Shown: positions 1 to 8,036, counted from the first letter of the stretch. The stretch: DNA of 64,000 bases from Vibrio aquaticus (GCF_003970385.1 NZ_RXZH01000003.1:186001-250000), one strand, 5' to 3'. Numbers and translations are program-made. Notes: a model not told the origin generated them from the letters alone.

Positions 1-97
1 CGGTTTCGTAACCTGCTCGGATCATCATGTCGATGATAGTAATGGCTTCCATCTCTTCGGTGCCAGGAGCAATAGGGACGAGAACTTTTTTTGTCAT
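1..97 (-). CDS. yajL: YajL/DJ-1 family protein, N-terminal part (runs off window)
   Basis: Only the first 32 codons are present; the gene continues past the left edge. The visible start reads MTKKVLVPIAPGTEEME, the beta1 strand and first glutamate typical of the DJ-1/ThiJ/PfpI superfamily, in which that glutamate hydrogen-bonds the reactive cysteine further along (not visible here). YajL proteins are covalent chaperone/deglycase-type proteins, and the older name thiJ is still used. Its ATG overlaps the panE stop codon by 4 bp (ATGA), so the two genes are translationally coupled with panE upstream. Confidence 0.85.
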   Translation of the reverse strand, partial: MTKKVLVPIAPGTEEMEAITIIDMMIRAGYET

Positions 98-984
98 TGT
101 TGATTCCAACCTTGTTCGATCTGTTTAACTGCATTATAGAGGGCGAGATTTGTCGGAGTAGACAATTTATGCTGCTTCGCCCGCTCTAATAAATAGCCGG
201 TAATAAAGTCTATCTCGCTTTGACGCTGATAGAAAATGTCTTGTTGCATAGAAGAGTGGTTCTTAGCCGTAGCACTAATGACCTGTTTGACTGTGTTGGT
301 GAGCGCTTCACTCTCTATATCTAACCCCTCCGCTTGCATTACTGAGACGACTTCACTGACGATTTTCTCTACCTGCTCTGCGTAACGGGGTAAAGCTAGA
401 TCACCGTTAGAGATGTTGTTGATCGCAGTCAGTGGGTTTATCGCACAATTAATGGCGAGCTTATGCCATAAAGCGTTTGTGATGTGAGGGTTCCAAGTAC
501 AATCAGGTAGCGCATGGTTAAATACCTCGGTGAGAAAGTCGCAGCGCTGACCTGCTAGGTTGAATCCACCAAGCACGGTTTGGCCAATACCTGTATGCAA
601 AACCTTATGTTTTGACTCGCGATAGGCACCGTGTGTGGTTGTCGCCAATACCAGTGGATTTTCTGAGAGCATCTTTAATACTCTCTCAGCAGTGCCCATT
701 CCATTATGCATCAACACAATGATGGCTTCAGGGGCAATATGAGAGGCAAGTTGTTTTAGAACGCTCTCAACTAATGGTGCTTTGAGTGTCACCAGTAACA
801 GATCTGCGTTTTGGACCTGCACAATATCGTTATTGAGCAATGAAATTGGTGTGGAGTCATCGAGCTCAAGAGTTAGCTGCGCTTCGCTATGTCTTGACCA
901 CGTGCTGACGCAATGTCCTGCACTGTGTAAATGAGTTGCCCAAAGTGAACCAATTGCACCAGGGCCAACAATGACAATCTTCAT
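94..984 (-). CDS. panE: 2-dehydropantoate 2-reductase (ketopantoate reductase)
   Basis: Catalyses NADPH-dependent reduction of ketopantoate to pantoate in the pantothenate/CoA pathway; cytosolic. The 296-residue length fits the family. The N-terminus has a Rossmann dinucleotide motif (IVGPGAIGSLWA, residues 5-16). The segment NALWHKLAINCAINPLTAI carries the conserved catalytic lysine and the asparagine-rich substrate region. Start is the ATG at 984. The stop overlaps the yajL start, so panE-yajL form one minus-strand unit. ompK lies upstream on the same strand but ends at its own terminator. Confidence 0.93.
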   Translation of the reverse strand: MKIVIVGPGAIGSLWATHLHSAGHCVSTWSRHSEAQLTLELDDSTPISLLNNDIVQVQNADLLLVTLKAPLVESVLKQLASHIAPEAIIVLMHNGMGTAERVLKMLSENPLVLATTTHGAYRESKHKVLHTGIGQTVLGGFNLAGQRCDFLTEVFNHALPDCTWNPHITNALWHKLAINCAINPLTAINNISNGDLALPRYAEQVEKIVSEVVSVMQAEGLDIESEALTNTVKQVISATAKNHSSMQQDIFYQRQSEIDFITGYLLERAKQHKLSTPTNLALYNAVKQIEQGWNQQ

Positions 985-1041
985 ATTGAAATAGGTCGAG
1001 GAGTTTGACCAAGAGGATAAGGCTATATATCAAGAAAGCAA

Positions 1042-1069
1042 ACAAAAATGGCACCCGAAGGTGCCATTT
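1042..1069 (-). terminator. Rho-independent terminator of ompK
   Basis: The inverted repeat AAATGGCACC / GGTGCCATTT (1046-1055 and 1060-1069) has a CGAA loop and is followed on the minus strand by TTTTGTTTGC. It lies 24 bp past the ompK stop. Confidence 0.8.
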
Positions 1070-1092
1070 CTATCATACGTAGATTAAGACAA

Positions 1093-1866
1093 TTAGAAGT
1101 TGTACTTAACTGTGTAGATAATTGCGTTGTCAGTTTGAGACTGGCCTAGTTTGTTGTGTGCGTAGCGGTACTGAACACCAGTGCTTACTGAATCAGTCGC
1201 GTGCCACCATGCTGCGATAGCACCGTTGTACGATAGGTCGTCATTTTCGCCGTTAACTGTTAGGTACTCATCATCGCGAGCAAACTCAGTTTCGTGCCAG
1301 TTGCTGATGCTGAATTTCGCTTCGCCTAGGTTAAAGTTGTAACCCGCAACCCAACCAGCCATACCGCCGTTTAGACCTGCGAAACCACCTTGATCGTTAC
1401 CCCATGCACCGTCACTTGTGTTTGTGTAGTGGAAACCTGCCCAAGGGTTGAAGAACCAGTTATCACCAGAGAAGTTGTAAGATAGACCCGCAACTGTGTT
1501 ACGTGCGTGGAAACCTTGGTTTTCAGTTGAGTAAGTTTGAGCGTAGAAACGTAGCTCTTTCATGCCAGTTTTTACTGCGATAGAGCCTTTAGTTGACATC
1601 GCCATACCATCGCCTTTCGATGCTGGGTTGTCATCTTGGAACTCTAGATCAGCGAAGCCGTATAGTTCACCCCATGTGAAACCAGCACCACCTTCAAGCT
1701 CTAGGTACATGAAGTCATTTTTGAAACCACCGCTACGGTCTTCAGTACCGTTTGACCAGTCTAGGTAGTTTACGCTCATATCACCCCAGCCGTATAAGTA
1801 CTCAGCTTGTGCAGGGACAGCAGCAGCTGCTGCGATGATACCAAGAGTTAAAAGTGATTTACGCAT
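1093..1866 (-). CDS. ompK: Outer membrane protein OmpK (Tsx-type channel)
   Basis: A 257-residue outer-membrane beta-barrel. Residues 1-21 form a signal peptide ending AVPAQA before EYLYGWGDMSVNYLDW. The barrel region alternates aromatic and polar residues and ends in YTVKYNF with a C-terminal phenylalanine, the usual BAM recognition signal. OmpK is the Vibrio member of the nucleoside-specific channel-forming Tsx family and is known as the receptor of vibriophage KVP40. It is monocistronic with its own terminator. The long upstream region (1867-2208) carries a CRP-like site and a PurR-like box, which fits nucleoside uptake. The phage role comes from family knowledge, not from this sequence. 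Confidence 0.92.
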   Translation of the reverse strand: MRKSLLTLGIIAAAAAVPAQAEYLYGWGDMSVNYLDWSNGTEDRSGGFKNDFMYLELEGGAGFTWGELYGFADLEFQDDNPASKGDGMAMSTKGSIAVKTGMKELRFYAQTYSTENQGFHARNTVAGLSYNFSGDNWFFNPWAGFHYTNTSDGAWGNDQGGFAGLNGGMAGWVAGYNFNLGEAKFSISNWHETEFARDDEYLTVNGENDDLSYNGAIAAWWHATDSVSTGVQYRYAHNKLGQSQTDNAIIYTVKYNF

Positions 1867-2008
1867 AATGGGACTCTCTATAATGTCAGTGTAATATTCA
1901 TTGCATATCTGTTTAGGTGCACGATCTGGCGCCGTGCTTTGTTGGGGCGAATAATATCGATATATTTCTCAAAAACCATATGTAACCCATGTAAAAAAAC
2001 ATAAAAGT

Positions 2009-2024
2009 GGCGATCTAGATCTCA
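2009..2024. promoter_or_regulatory. CRP-like binding site upstream of ompK
   Basis: GGCGATCTAGATCTCA matches 13 of 16 positions of the CRP core TGTGATCTAGATCACA, including the whole central ATCTAGATC. It is about 145 bp upstream of the ompK start. Regulation of ompK by CRP is inferred. Confidence 0.4.
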
Positions 2025-2095
2025 TTAACATGCAAAAAGTTCAAATGTAATGGAGCTAAACATGAGTTGCATAAAATTTGTCGCGTGTATCGATT

Positions 2096-2111
2096 ACGCA
2101 AGCGTTTACTC
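2096..2111. promoter_or_regulatory. PurR-like operator
   Basis: ACGCAAGCGTTTACTC fits the PurR consensus ANGCAANCGNTTNCNT at all but the last position. It is preceded by the same ATCGATT that flanks the box in front of the purine permease at 30353. It lies between ompK and the LON-domain gene; ompK (nucleoside channel) is the more sensible target, but the box is about 230 bp from its start codon. Confidence 0.5.
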
Positions 2112-2151
2112 GATATTTTATGTATATCAACTATTCAACAGATAAAGTGAA

Positions 2152-2177
2152 TGATCGGTTTAACACCCTGTGACGTA
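2152..2177 (+). promoter_or_regulatory. Candidate ECF (ChrR-partner sigma) promoter
   Basis: TGATCG (2152-2157) and CGTA (2174-2177) are 16 bp apart and end about 30 bp before the start codon of the LON-domain gene. As I recall, group ECF11 sigma factors (RpoE partnered with ChrR) use TGATCC-type -35 and CGTA-type -10 elements. A second similar pair precedes the sigma gene itself. Confidence 0.4.
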
Positions 2178-2208
2178 AATGTTATCAAGAGGCTAGGAGA
2201 GTACATTT

Positions 2209-2778
2209 ATGTCTGAAGTTATGCTTTTCCCTTTGAGTTCAGTTGTACTACCTGAGGGAAAAATGCGATTAAGAATTTTTGAGCCAAGGTATAAACGCTT
2301 GGTCGTTGAAGCGATGAAAAAAGATGGGACGTTTGGTATTTGCCTCTTCGACAATGACAACGCGGAGACTGGTACCGAGTTATCGGCGGTTGGTACTCTG
2401 GCGAAAATTATCGACTTTGAGCATTTAGACGATGGTTTGTTAGGTATATCCGTTACAGGCCTGAGCAAGTTTCTCATCCGCAATGTTCGGGTTGAGTTTG
2501 ATGGGCTAAGATTCGCTCGAACGGAAGCACTCCCGAATTGGGAGGTTGTGAACATAGTTAAAGAAGATGAACCGATCAGCCACTATTTGGGGAAAATTTA
2601 TGATCAATTTCCCGATTTAGGGCAGATGTACGAGCAAAAATTCTTTGATGATGCAAGTTGGGTCAGCCAGCGATGGTTAGAGATTCTACCTGTTCACAAG
2701 CAGCAGTTTGATGAGCTTGCTTTGCAGTATGATTGTAAGGCGACAATGACTTTTTTAAAGAATGCACTTGAAAAGTGA
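2209..2778 (+). CDS. LON N-terminal (substrate-binding) domain protein
   Basis: A 189-residue cytosolic protein made of a stand-alone LON N-terminal domain. The opening MLFPLSSVVLPEGKMRLRIFEPRYKRLV is the typical start of this fold (PUA-like, as in Lon and bacterial LonN proteins). There is no AAA+ or protease domain, so it is not Lon. Biochemical function is unknown; substrate or damaged-protein binding is a guess from the domain. A strong Shine-Dalgarno AGGAGAG precedes the ATG at 2209. It lies 56 bp upstream of the ECF sigma gene in the same direction and has an ECF-like promoter in front, which suggests membership of that stress response. Confidence 0.8.
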   Translation: MSEVMLFPLSSVVLPEGKMRLRIFEPRYKRLVVEAMKKDGTFGICLFDNDNAETGTELSAVGTLAKIIDFEHLDDGLLGISVTGLSKFLIRNVRVEFDGLRFARTEALPNWEVVNIVKEDEPISHYLGKIYDQFPDLGQMYEQKFFDDASWVSQRWLEILPVHKQQFDELALQYDCKATMTFLKNALEK

Positions 2779-2800
2779 TCGAACCGCTACGCTTAACGTA
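2776..2800 (+). promoter_or_regulatory. Second candidate ECF promoter, before the sigma gene
   Basis: TGATCG (2776-2781) and CGTA (2797-2800) are 15 bp apart, at the very end of the LON-domain gene. A transcript from here would begin near 2807, leaving a short leader containing GAGG before ATG 2835. This would allow the sigma factor to drive its own gene. Confidence 0.35.
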
Positions 2801-2834
2801 GAAACTAAAAATGGACGCAATTGAGGTTAATACC

Positions 2835-3419
2835 ATGGCCGATATAGATACCCAGGCTTTTACGAAAGAAGATTGGGCGTCGTGTATGGAGAAAGTTAAG
2901 CAACGCGACAAAGCATCTTTTGCGATTGTCTTTAATCACTTTTCTCCTCGCTTGAAGCAATTTGCTTGTCGTCATATGGGCAATGAGCACATTGCCATCG
3001 AGATTGTTCAAGACGCGATGGCAACCGTGTGGCAGAAAAGCGCGCTGTACGATGGCAGTAAAAGCTCTCTATCTACTTGGATTTACACAATTGCGCGAAA
3101 TCTATGTTTTGACATGCTTCGTAAACAAAAAGGCAGAGATGCTCATATCCATTCGGAAGATATTTGGCCTAATGACTACTGCCCGCCTGATCTAGTCGAA
3201 CATTACTCGCCTGAAATGGACAGACTAAAGGAACAAATTGTTAAGTATCTCGACATACTGCCTGACGCGCAACGAGACGTTGTGAAAGCGGTATATCTTG
3301 AAGAGCTTCCTCATCAACAGGTCGCTGATATGTTCGATATTCCATTGGGAACCGTGAAGTCTCGTTTGCGGCTGGCTGTAGAGAAACTGCGAAACACAAT
3401 AGAGGCAGATAAGTTATGA
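2835..3419 (+). CDS. ECF-family RNA polymerase sigma factor (ChrR-partner, RpoE-like)
   Basis: A 194-residue alternative sigma factor. Region 2 spans roughly residues 20-95 (FNHFSPRLKQFACRHMG, then STWIYTIARNLCFDMLRKQKG). Region 4 contains the helix-turn-helix LPHQQVADMFDIPLGTVKSRLRLAVEKLR. I chose ATG 2835 over the in-frame ATG 2811 because GAGG at 2823-2826 is well spaced for 2835, while 2811 has no Shine-Dalgarno. The next gene overlaps by 4 bp (ATGA) and encodes a zinc anti-sigma of the ChrR type, so the pair matches the ECF11 systems known from Rhodobacter that answer singlet oxygen. The signal in this organism is inferred. Confidence 0.9.
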   Translation: MADIDTQAFTKEDWASCMEKVKQRDKASFAIVFNHFSPRLKQFACRHMGNEHIAIEIVQDAMATVWQKSALYDGSKSSLSTWIYTIARNLCFDMLRKQKGRDAHIHSEDIWPNDYCPPDLVEHYSPEMDRLKEQIVKYLDILPDAQRDVVKAVYLEELPHQQVADMFDIPLGTVKSRLRLAVEKLRNTIEADKL

Positions 3420-4078
3420 GTTATCATCCACAAGATTCAATGTTGAAGGCATACGCTGAGGGCTTATTGGACGATGTGAGCGCCTTTACTATCGCAACCC
3501 ACATCGAGAGTTGTCCTAAATGCCGATACCAAGTAACTCAGTTTGAAAGCCAATGTGGTTTGGACTTAGTGAACACCAGTGTAGACACGAATGATGATTT
3601 TTCTTCTATGTTGGATGACATTTTGGCTTTAGAGCAAAATAGTGATCCTTTCAGAGCACCGCGTAAACCGACTTTTATTGAGGTAAACGGTAAGAAATTC
3701 AGGTTGCCTTTGTCTTTGTCTCGTTTTCGCGAAGACATCAGTGATTGGAAAAGTTATGGAGGCAAGGTGTTTAGCGCTTCTGTCGATATTTCATCGCAAG
3801 CTCGGGTTAATCTGATGTACATTGCGGAAGATGTCAGAATTCCACAGCATACTCACAAAGGGCTTGAATCGACCTTGGTTCTCCATGGTGGTTTCAGTGA
3901 CGAGGATGGACATTACGGTATCGGAGATTTTTTGCTGAAAGACGCTTCGATTAAACACAGTCCGTTTACTAAACTTGGCGAAGACTGTTTATGTTTAACT
4001 GTGTTGACCGAGCCTATGATATTTACTCAGGGCGTGGCCAGAGTGTTCAATTTGTTTGGCAAAGGAATGTACCCCTAA
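3416..4078 (+). CDS. chrR: ChrR-type zinc anti-sigma factor
   Basis: This 220-residue protein should hold the preceding sigma factor inactive until stress. The N-terminal zinc anti-sigma domain has His4, His29, Cys33 and Cys36 (pattern H-x3-C-x2-C in THIESCPKC). The C-terminal cupin domain carries the metal-ligand pattern QHTHKGLES (His145, His147, Glu151), as in Rhodobacter ChrR, where the cupin is needed for the singlet-oxygen response. The gene is coupled to the sigma gene by a 4 bp overlap and followed at once by a bidirectional terminator. Confidence 0.9.
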   Translation: MSYHPQDSMLKAYAEGLLDDVSAFTIATHIESCPKCRYQVTQFESQCGLDLVNTSVDTNDDFSSMLDDILALEQNSDPFRAPRKPTFIEVNGKKFRLPLSLSRFREDISDWKSYGGKVFSASVDISSQARVNLMYIAEDVRIPQHTHKGLESTLVLHGGFSDEDGHYGIGDFLLKDASIKHSPFTKLGEDCLCLTVLTEPMIFTQGVARVFNLFGKGMYP

Positions 4079-4093
4079 TTTGAACGTGAAAAG

Positions 4094-4126
4094 AAAAAGG
4101 CTTGGTGTTTTTCACCAAGCCTTTTT
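4094..4126. terminator. Bidirectional terminator between chrR and ampG
   Basis: A perfect 14 bp inverted repeat, AAAAAGGCTTGGTG / CACCAAGCCTTTTT, with a TTTTT loop. A/T runs on both sides serve the convergent chrR and ampG. Confidence 0.85.
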
Positions 4127-4127
4127 G

Positions 4128-5522
4128 CTATTTGGATGTCGCCTCTTCTTTCGAGACTGCTTCGTCTTCATCCCTTTTTTTCGCTTTTTCCAGCAGGTCA
4201 GTGAAGTAATGACGCAGTGAGTAAAGCATGACCAAACTCGGGATGACCATTAAGGAGGTAATGATGAAGAACAGCGACCAATCATTGAGGTAGTCCGCCA
4301 TTTCTCCACTGAAAGAAGCGAGAGTGGTTCGGCCAAAGTTACCTAGCGAGGCAAGCAATGCATACTGAGTCGCCGAGAACGCCTGACCAGTTAGAATTGT
4401 TAGGAACGAAACAAACGCAACGGTTGAAAATGCGGTTGTAAAGTTATCTACGATGATGGTTGCTAGGAAAAGATGCTCATTCGGACCCACTTTAGCAATC
4501 CATGCGAACATCAGGTTACTGGCAGCCATCGCAATCCCACCGATCATTAAGCCACGGACGATACCGAACTTAACGTTAAACATACTACCTACAAGCGTGA
4601 AGATGATCGTTGCTCCCCAACCTAGTAGTTTAGAGTAGTACCCGATCTGTTCGTTACTAAAACCGACTTCTTTATAGAAGGTAATCGACATACGCCCAAG
4701 GAACGCTTCTCCAATCTTAAACAAGAAGACAAACAACAGTAGCGTTACGGCAACCTGAACACCATTTCGTTTGAAAAAGTCTAAGAAAGGCTCAATGACG
4801 GTCACACTGAACCAAGCAATCACTTTGGACTGCACAACCTTGCCATGACGTTGTTCTGCCTGACTCTGTAGAGTTTCGCGATTGGTGTTTGGCTCACCAA
4901 CAAGAAGCGTAAATAGCATCAGCAAAGCAACGATAAGTGCCATGCCATAGTAAACGCCGTTCCAACCAATTGAATCGGCATTAATAAAGGCTAGGTAACC
5001 CGGAAGAGAATAACCTGTCCACCAACCAATGACGGCCATCGCAGATGCTTGAGGCAATTTAGACGATTCAGACTTCGGGAAGGTATCGATACGGAATGCG
5101 TCAATGGCAATATCTTGAGTGGCAGACGCTATCGCAATACCTAATGCCAACATTGAGGTAAACATTAGGTTCTGAGATGGGTCTACACCGGCAATAAATA
5201 GGGTGCTAACAAGCACTAAAGACTGACATAGGAAGATCCAGCTTCGTCTTTGACCAAGGATAGAGTGCAGTACTGGCAGTTTGACTCGGTCGACCAGTGG
5301 GGCCCACAAAAAGTTGATCGCATAAACGGCGAATACACTACCAAAATAGCCGATAGCGGCGCGGGTTAGGCCAGCATCTTTAAGCCAACCTGACATATTG
5401 GAACCGATCAGAACCCAAGGGAAGCCACTTGAGCACCCCAGCATAAACACCCACATTAGGCGCTTATCGAGATAGCTTCGAATCGTCTCTCGCCAAGTAA
5501 GAGAAGGGGAGTCTGAAGACAT
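4128..5522 (-). CDS. ampG: AmpG muropeptide permease (MFS transporter)
   Basis: A 464-residue inner-membrane transporter that imports anhydro-muropeptides released during murein turnover, feeding cell-wall recycling and beta-lactamase signalling. It shows 12 or more hydrophobic segments, the opening WVFMLGCSSGFPWVLIGSNMSGWLKDAG and DIAIDAFRIDTFP, both typical of AmpG. A charged cytoplasmic tail rich in Lys and Glu closes the protein. In E. coli ampG lies beside yajG and bolA. Here the order is yajG-ppiA-ampG with bolA divergent beyond rlmG. A terminator separates ppiA from ampG, so ampG probably also has a promoter of its own. Confidence 0.93.
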   Translation of the reverse strand: MSSDSPSLTWRETIRSYLDKRLMWVFMLGCSSGFPWVLIGSNMSGWLKDAGLTRAAIGYFGSVFAVYAINFLWAPLVDRVKLPVLHSILGQRRSWIFLCQSLVLVSTLFIAGVDPSQNLMFTSMLALGIAIASATQDIAIDAFRIDTFPKSESSKLPQASAMAVIGWWTGYSLPGYLAFINADSIGWNGVYYGMALIVALLMLFTLLVGEPNTNRETLQSQAEQRHGKVVQSKVIAWFSVTVIEPFLDFFKRNGVQVAVTLLLFVFLFKIGEAFLGRMSITFYKEVGFSNEQIGYYSKLLGWGATIIFTLVGSMFNVKFGIVRGLMIGGIAMAASNLMFAWIAKVGPNEHLFLATIIVDNFTTAFSTVAFVSFLTILTGQAFSATQYALLASLGNFGRTTLASFSGEMADYLNDWSLFFIITSLMVIPSLVMLYSLRHYFTDLLEKAKKRDEDEAVSKEEATSK

Positions 5523-5546
5523 ACACGAGTCCTTGTTCTGTTCTAG

Positions 5547-5581
5547 AAAAGAAATAAGGCTCTAACTGAGAGGTTAGAGCC
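5547..5581 (-). terminator. Terminator after ppiA
   Basis: GGCTCTAAC / GTTAGAGCC (5558-5566, 5573-5581) with a 6-nt loop, followed on the minus strand by TTATTTCTTTTC. It lies between ppiA and ampG and may be only partly efficient. Confidence 0.75.
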
Positions 5582-5590
5582 TGAAAGGAA

Positions 5591-6136
5591 TTACTTTAGA
5601 AGTGTTGCTTTGGTAATGATGATTGGTTCAACGGGTACGTCACGGTAGCGGCCAACAGTGTGAGTTGGCTTTTTGCCCATCGCTTGAATGACTTCAAAAC
5701 CTTGAGTGACCTTACCAAATACAGCGTAGCCCGGCGGGCGCTGGTCGTAGTCTAAGAAATTATTGTCAACAAAGTTGATGAAGAACTGACGAGTTGCTGA
5801 ATGAGGATTATTGGTACGCGCCATCGCAATCGTCGCGGTATTGTTCTTTAGTCCATTCGCGGCTTCGTTTCTTACTGGAGAGTAAGTAGCTACTGATTTC
5901 ATGTCTTTATCAAAGCCACCGCCTTGCGCCATAAAGTTAGGGATAACGCGGTGAAATTGGGTCCCTACATAGCTGCCATCTTCAACATATTTTAAGAAGT
6001 TAGCTACCGTTAGGGGCGCTTTATCTTGAGCTAACTCGACGGTAAATGCACCTAGGTTGGTCTCAAACTGAACTTTAGGGCCCGCAACGGCGATAGTACT
6101 GACAAGGGTCAGTGCAGCTAGAAGCATTCGTAACAT
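5591..6136 (-). CDS. ppiA: Periplasmic cyclophilin-type peptidyl-prolyl isomerase
   Basis: A 181-residue cyclophilin with an N-terminal signal peptide (MLRMLLAALTLVSTIAVAG), so it acts in the periplasm on proline cis/trans isomerisation during folding. Cyclophilin motifs are clear: FHRVIPNFMAQGGGFD (catalytic Arg, Phe and Gln), ATRQFFINFVDN and PPGYAVFGKVTQGFEVI. The ATG overlaps the yajG stop by one base (TAATG), so it is coupled to yajG. It ends in a terminator before ampG. PpiA is the closest E. coli match by length and export. Confidence 0.9.
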   Translation of the reverse strand: MLRMLLAALTLVSTIAVAGPKVQFETNLGAFTVELAQDKAPLTVANFLKYVEDGSYVGTQFHRVIPNFMAQGGGFDKDMKSVATYSPVRNEAANGLKNNTATIAMARTNNPHSATRQFFINFVDNNFLDYDQRPPGYAVFGKVTQGFEVIQAMGKKPTHTVGRYRDVPVEPIIITKATLLK

Positions 6137-6705
6137 TAGAAGCGCTCCTGCATGTACTCTTGAAGTTCACGGTCGTTAGCGACTTCTTGCAACACAAGAT
6201 TGATGACATCGTTCAACACGCCTTCAATATCTTCATTGGATGCACTTAGAGCACCAGTGCGTTTTGCTGTGCCGGTATAGGTTTTAACTAGCTTGCCTTG
6301 TGGAGTTTCAGCTGAGATCTCAAGGACGACTTTACCGTCCATTTGGTTTTCCATAACGGTGTGTTTCACAGAAACCAGTGCCTCTTGAACTTCAATCGCA
6401 AGGGTATTTTCGCTGCTGACCGTGCTACGGAAACCTTGTGAACGGAACTGCTCAAGAAGTGCATTTTCAATGGAAATACGCACGTTTTGCTTAGAATGAA
6501 TCGGTTCAATGTTCGAGCGGCCACTGTCAACCAAAGCAACATATTGTGCAGAGCGAACATCTTTACTGGTTAGCGTGAACGACGCGTCTTTAACAAGGTC
6601 ACCATTACTCATCACAGCTTTAGGCATAAAGTTGATTTGTTCTTGCTGCGGCGCTGCACAGGCAGTAAGTAGTGCCATTGACGCGGCTAAAACCAGTTTT
6701 CTCAT
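6136..6705 (-). CDS. yajG: YajG family lipoprotein
   Basis: A 189-residue predicted lipoprotein. The lipobox LLTAC gives acylated Cys16, followed by AAPQQEQINFMPK. YajG proteins have no assigned activity; the gene sits next to ampG in enterobacteria as it does here. I start at ATG 6705, preceded by AAGGA and followed at once by the signal peptide. A longer reading frame starting at 6744 would add 13 residues that spoil the signal sequence. It is the first gene of the yajG-ppiA(-ampG) unit. Confidence 0.85.
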   Translation of the reverse strand: MRKLVLAASMALLTACAAPQQEQINFMPKAVMSNGDLVKDASFTLTSKDVRSAQYVALVDSGRSNIEPIHSKQNVRISIENALLEQFRSQGFRSTVSSENTLAIEVQEALVSVKHTVMENQMDGKVVLEISAETPQGKLVKTYTGTAKRTGALSASNEDIEGVLNDVINLVLQEVANDRELQEYMQERF

Positions 6706-6768
6706 TGTAATTTCCTTTATTGTTAACTCTTTGAGCAGACTCAAACGTATATGACAGATAATAGTGGA

Positions 6769-7899
6769 CTATTTAGTTGCTTGTAAAATAACAAATTTCT
6801 TATTGGCTGCGACAACCTTGACGTTTGACTTGCCAAACAGTCTGGCAAGCTTTACATCGTAGCCGAGGTGGCGGTTGCCGATAACTAATAATTGCCCCTT
6901 GGAGCCTAGAATTTGCTTTGCATCACAGAACATCTGCCAAGCAATGTGATCCGTGATTGCTTGCTGCTGATGGAATGGAGGGTTACACATGACCAAATCT
7001 ACGTTCTCAAGGTTTAAACCTTCAAGACAGTTATTGGCAATACAGTCGATCTCTCTGTTATCACCAAGGTTGGAGATCAGGTTTTGTCGTGCCGATGCCA
7101 CAGCCATATAGCTTTCATCAACACAGGTGAGCTTAATGGATGGGTTAAGTTGACCCATTTTTACGGATAACACGCCATTGCCACAGCCTAAATCCACCAC
7201 ATGATTCAGAGTTGGGTCTACCGGTAAGTTTTGAATCATAAACCGCGCACCAAGGTCTAAACTTTCACCTGAATAGACATTTGGCAAATTATTGAGCGTT
7301 ATGTCTTCGCCATCGACTGACCATTGAGTACTCGCAGAGACCGGTTGTGGTGATGGGGTATTGGCCTGACTAAAGACAAGTCGGTGCTTTTTCCAAGCCA
7401 GAGATGTTTTGGTTTCACCGAGGTGTTTTTCAAACAGCTTTAGCGTGGAAGAGTGAATGTCTTTGGCCTTGTTTACTGCAATCACAGGCACGGATTTTGG
7501 TAAGGAGTGGCGCAGTTGGCTCAATTGCCAAATTAGATGGCGGTTACTTTTCGGTAACTGAATCAACACTAAGTCGACATCGGCTGGAATGTCAGCCATG
7601 GTTGATGCAAATGTGACATTCACGCAATCATTGAGGTCGAGGTTACATTGCGTGCCTTTCTGAGAAATAAACGAATCGCTCATCATAGTGACGCGATGGC
7701 GTTGGCTAAACCAGCAAGACAAAGCGCCAAAGTTATCATTGAGGATCAAGATATGTTGGTTCTCTTCAAGCGTCATCTCTTCGATATGATTAATCAGGTA
7801 TTCATCACCCGCGTCCCAAGCCTGTAGGGTTTCGTTGTTTCTTTTTGGGTATCGGAAGAGAGAAAGGGTACGCTCATGTAACGTAAGCTCAGTTTTCAT
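6769..7899 (-). CDS. rlmG: 23S rRNA (guanine1835-N2)-methyltransferase RlmG
   Basis: Uses S-adenosylmethionine to methylate G1835 of 23S rRNA. At 376 residues from ATG 7899 it matches E. coli RlmG (YgjO, 378). It has the RsmC/RlmG duplicated methyltransferase layout: an N-terminal degenerate half (AWDAGDEYLINHI, ILILNDNFGALSC) and a C-terminal active half with motif I VVDLGCGNGVLSV and the NPPF tetrad in LVMCNPPFHQQQAITDHIAWQMF. An upstream in-frame TTG (7941) would add 14 residues; the ATG is preferred on family length. The neighbours ampG/yajG and bolA are unrelated in function. Confidence 0.92.
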   Translation of the reverse strand: MKTELTLHERTLSLFRYPKRNNETLQAWDAGDEYLINHIEEMTLEENQHILILNDNFGALSCWFSQRHRVTMMSDSFISQKGTQCNLDLNDCVNVTFASTMADIPADVDLVLIQLPKSNRHLIWQLSQLRHSLPKSVPVIAVNKAKDIHSSTLKLFEKHLGETKTSLAWKKHRLVFSQANTPSPQPVSASTQWSVDGEDITLNNLPNVYSGESLDLGARFMIQNLPVDPTLNHVVDLGCGNGVLSVKMGQLNPSIKLTCVDESYMAVASARQNLISNLGDNREIDCIANNCLEGLNLENVDLVMCNPPFHQQQAITDHIAWQMFCDAKQILGSKGQLLVIGNRHLGYDVKLARLFGKSNVKVVAANKKFVILQATK

Positions 7900-8036
7900 A
7901 ATTGGAACGCTAGGTAGTCTGTAATGGGTAAATTGTCGCAAAACCCAAGGCCGGTGGAAACTAAAACCTTTAGCTTTGTCTATTGGGGAAGTATTATTTA
8001 ATCATCGCAGTTGTTCATATTTGATGGTGAAGCACA

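Larger units (their letters stand above)
1867..2208. other. Divergent intergenic region between ompK and the LON-domain gene
   Basis: This 342 bp region separates divergent genes. It contains a CRP-like site (2009-2024), a PurR-like box (2096-2111) and an ECF-type promoter-like pair (2152-2177), listed separately. The rest is AT-rich and I see no ORF or RNA gene in it. Confidence 0.6.

Noticed and set aside
2811..2834. Upstream start codon ATG 2811 for the ECF sigma gene
   Set aside because: No Shine-Dalgarno in front of it, whereas ATG 2835 has GAGG at good spacing.
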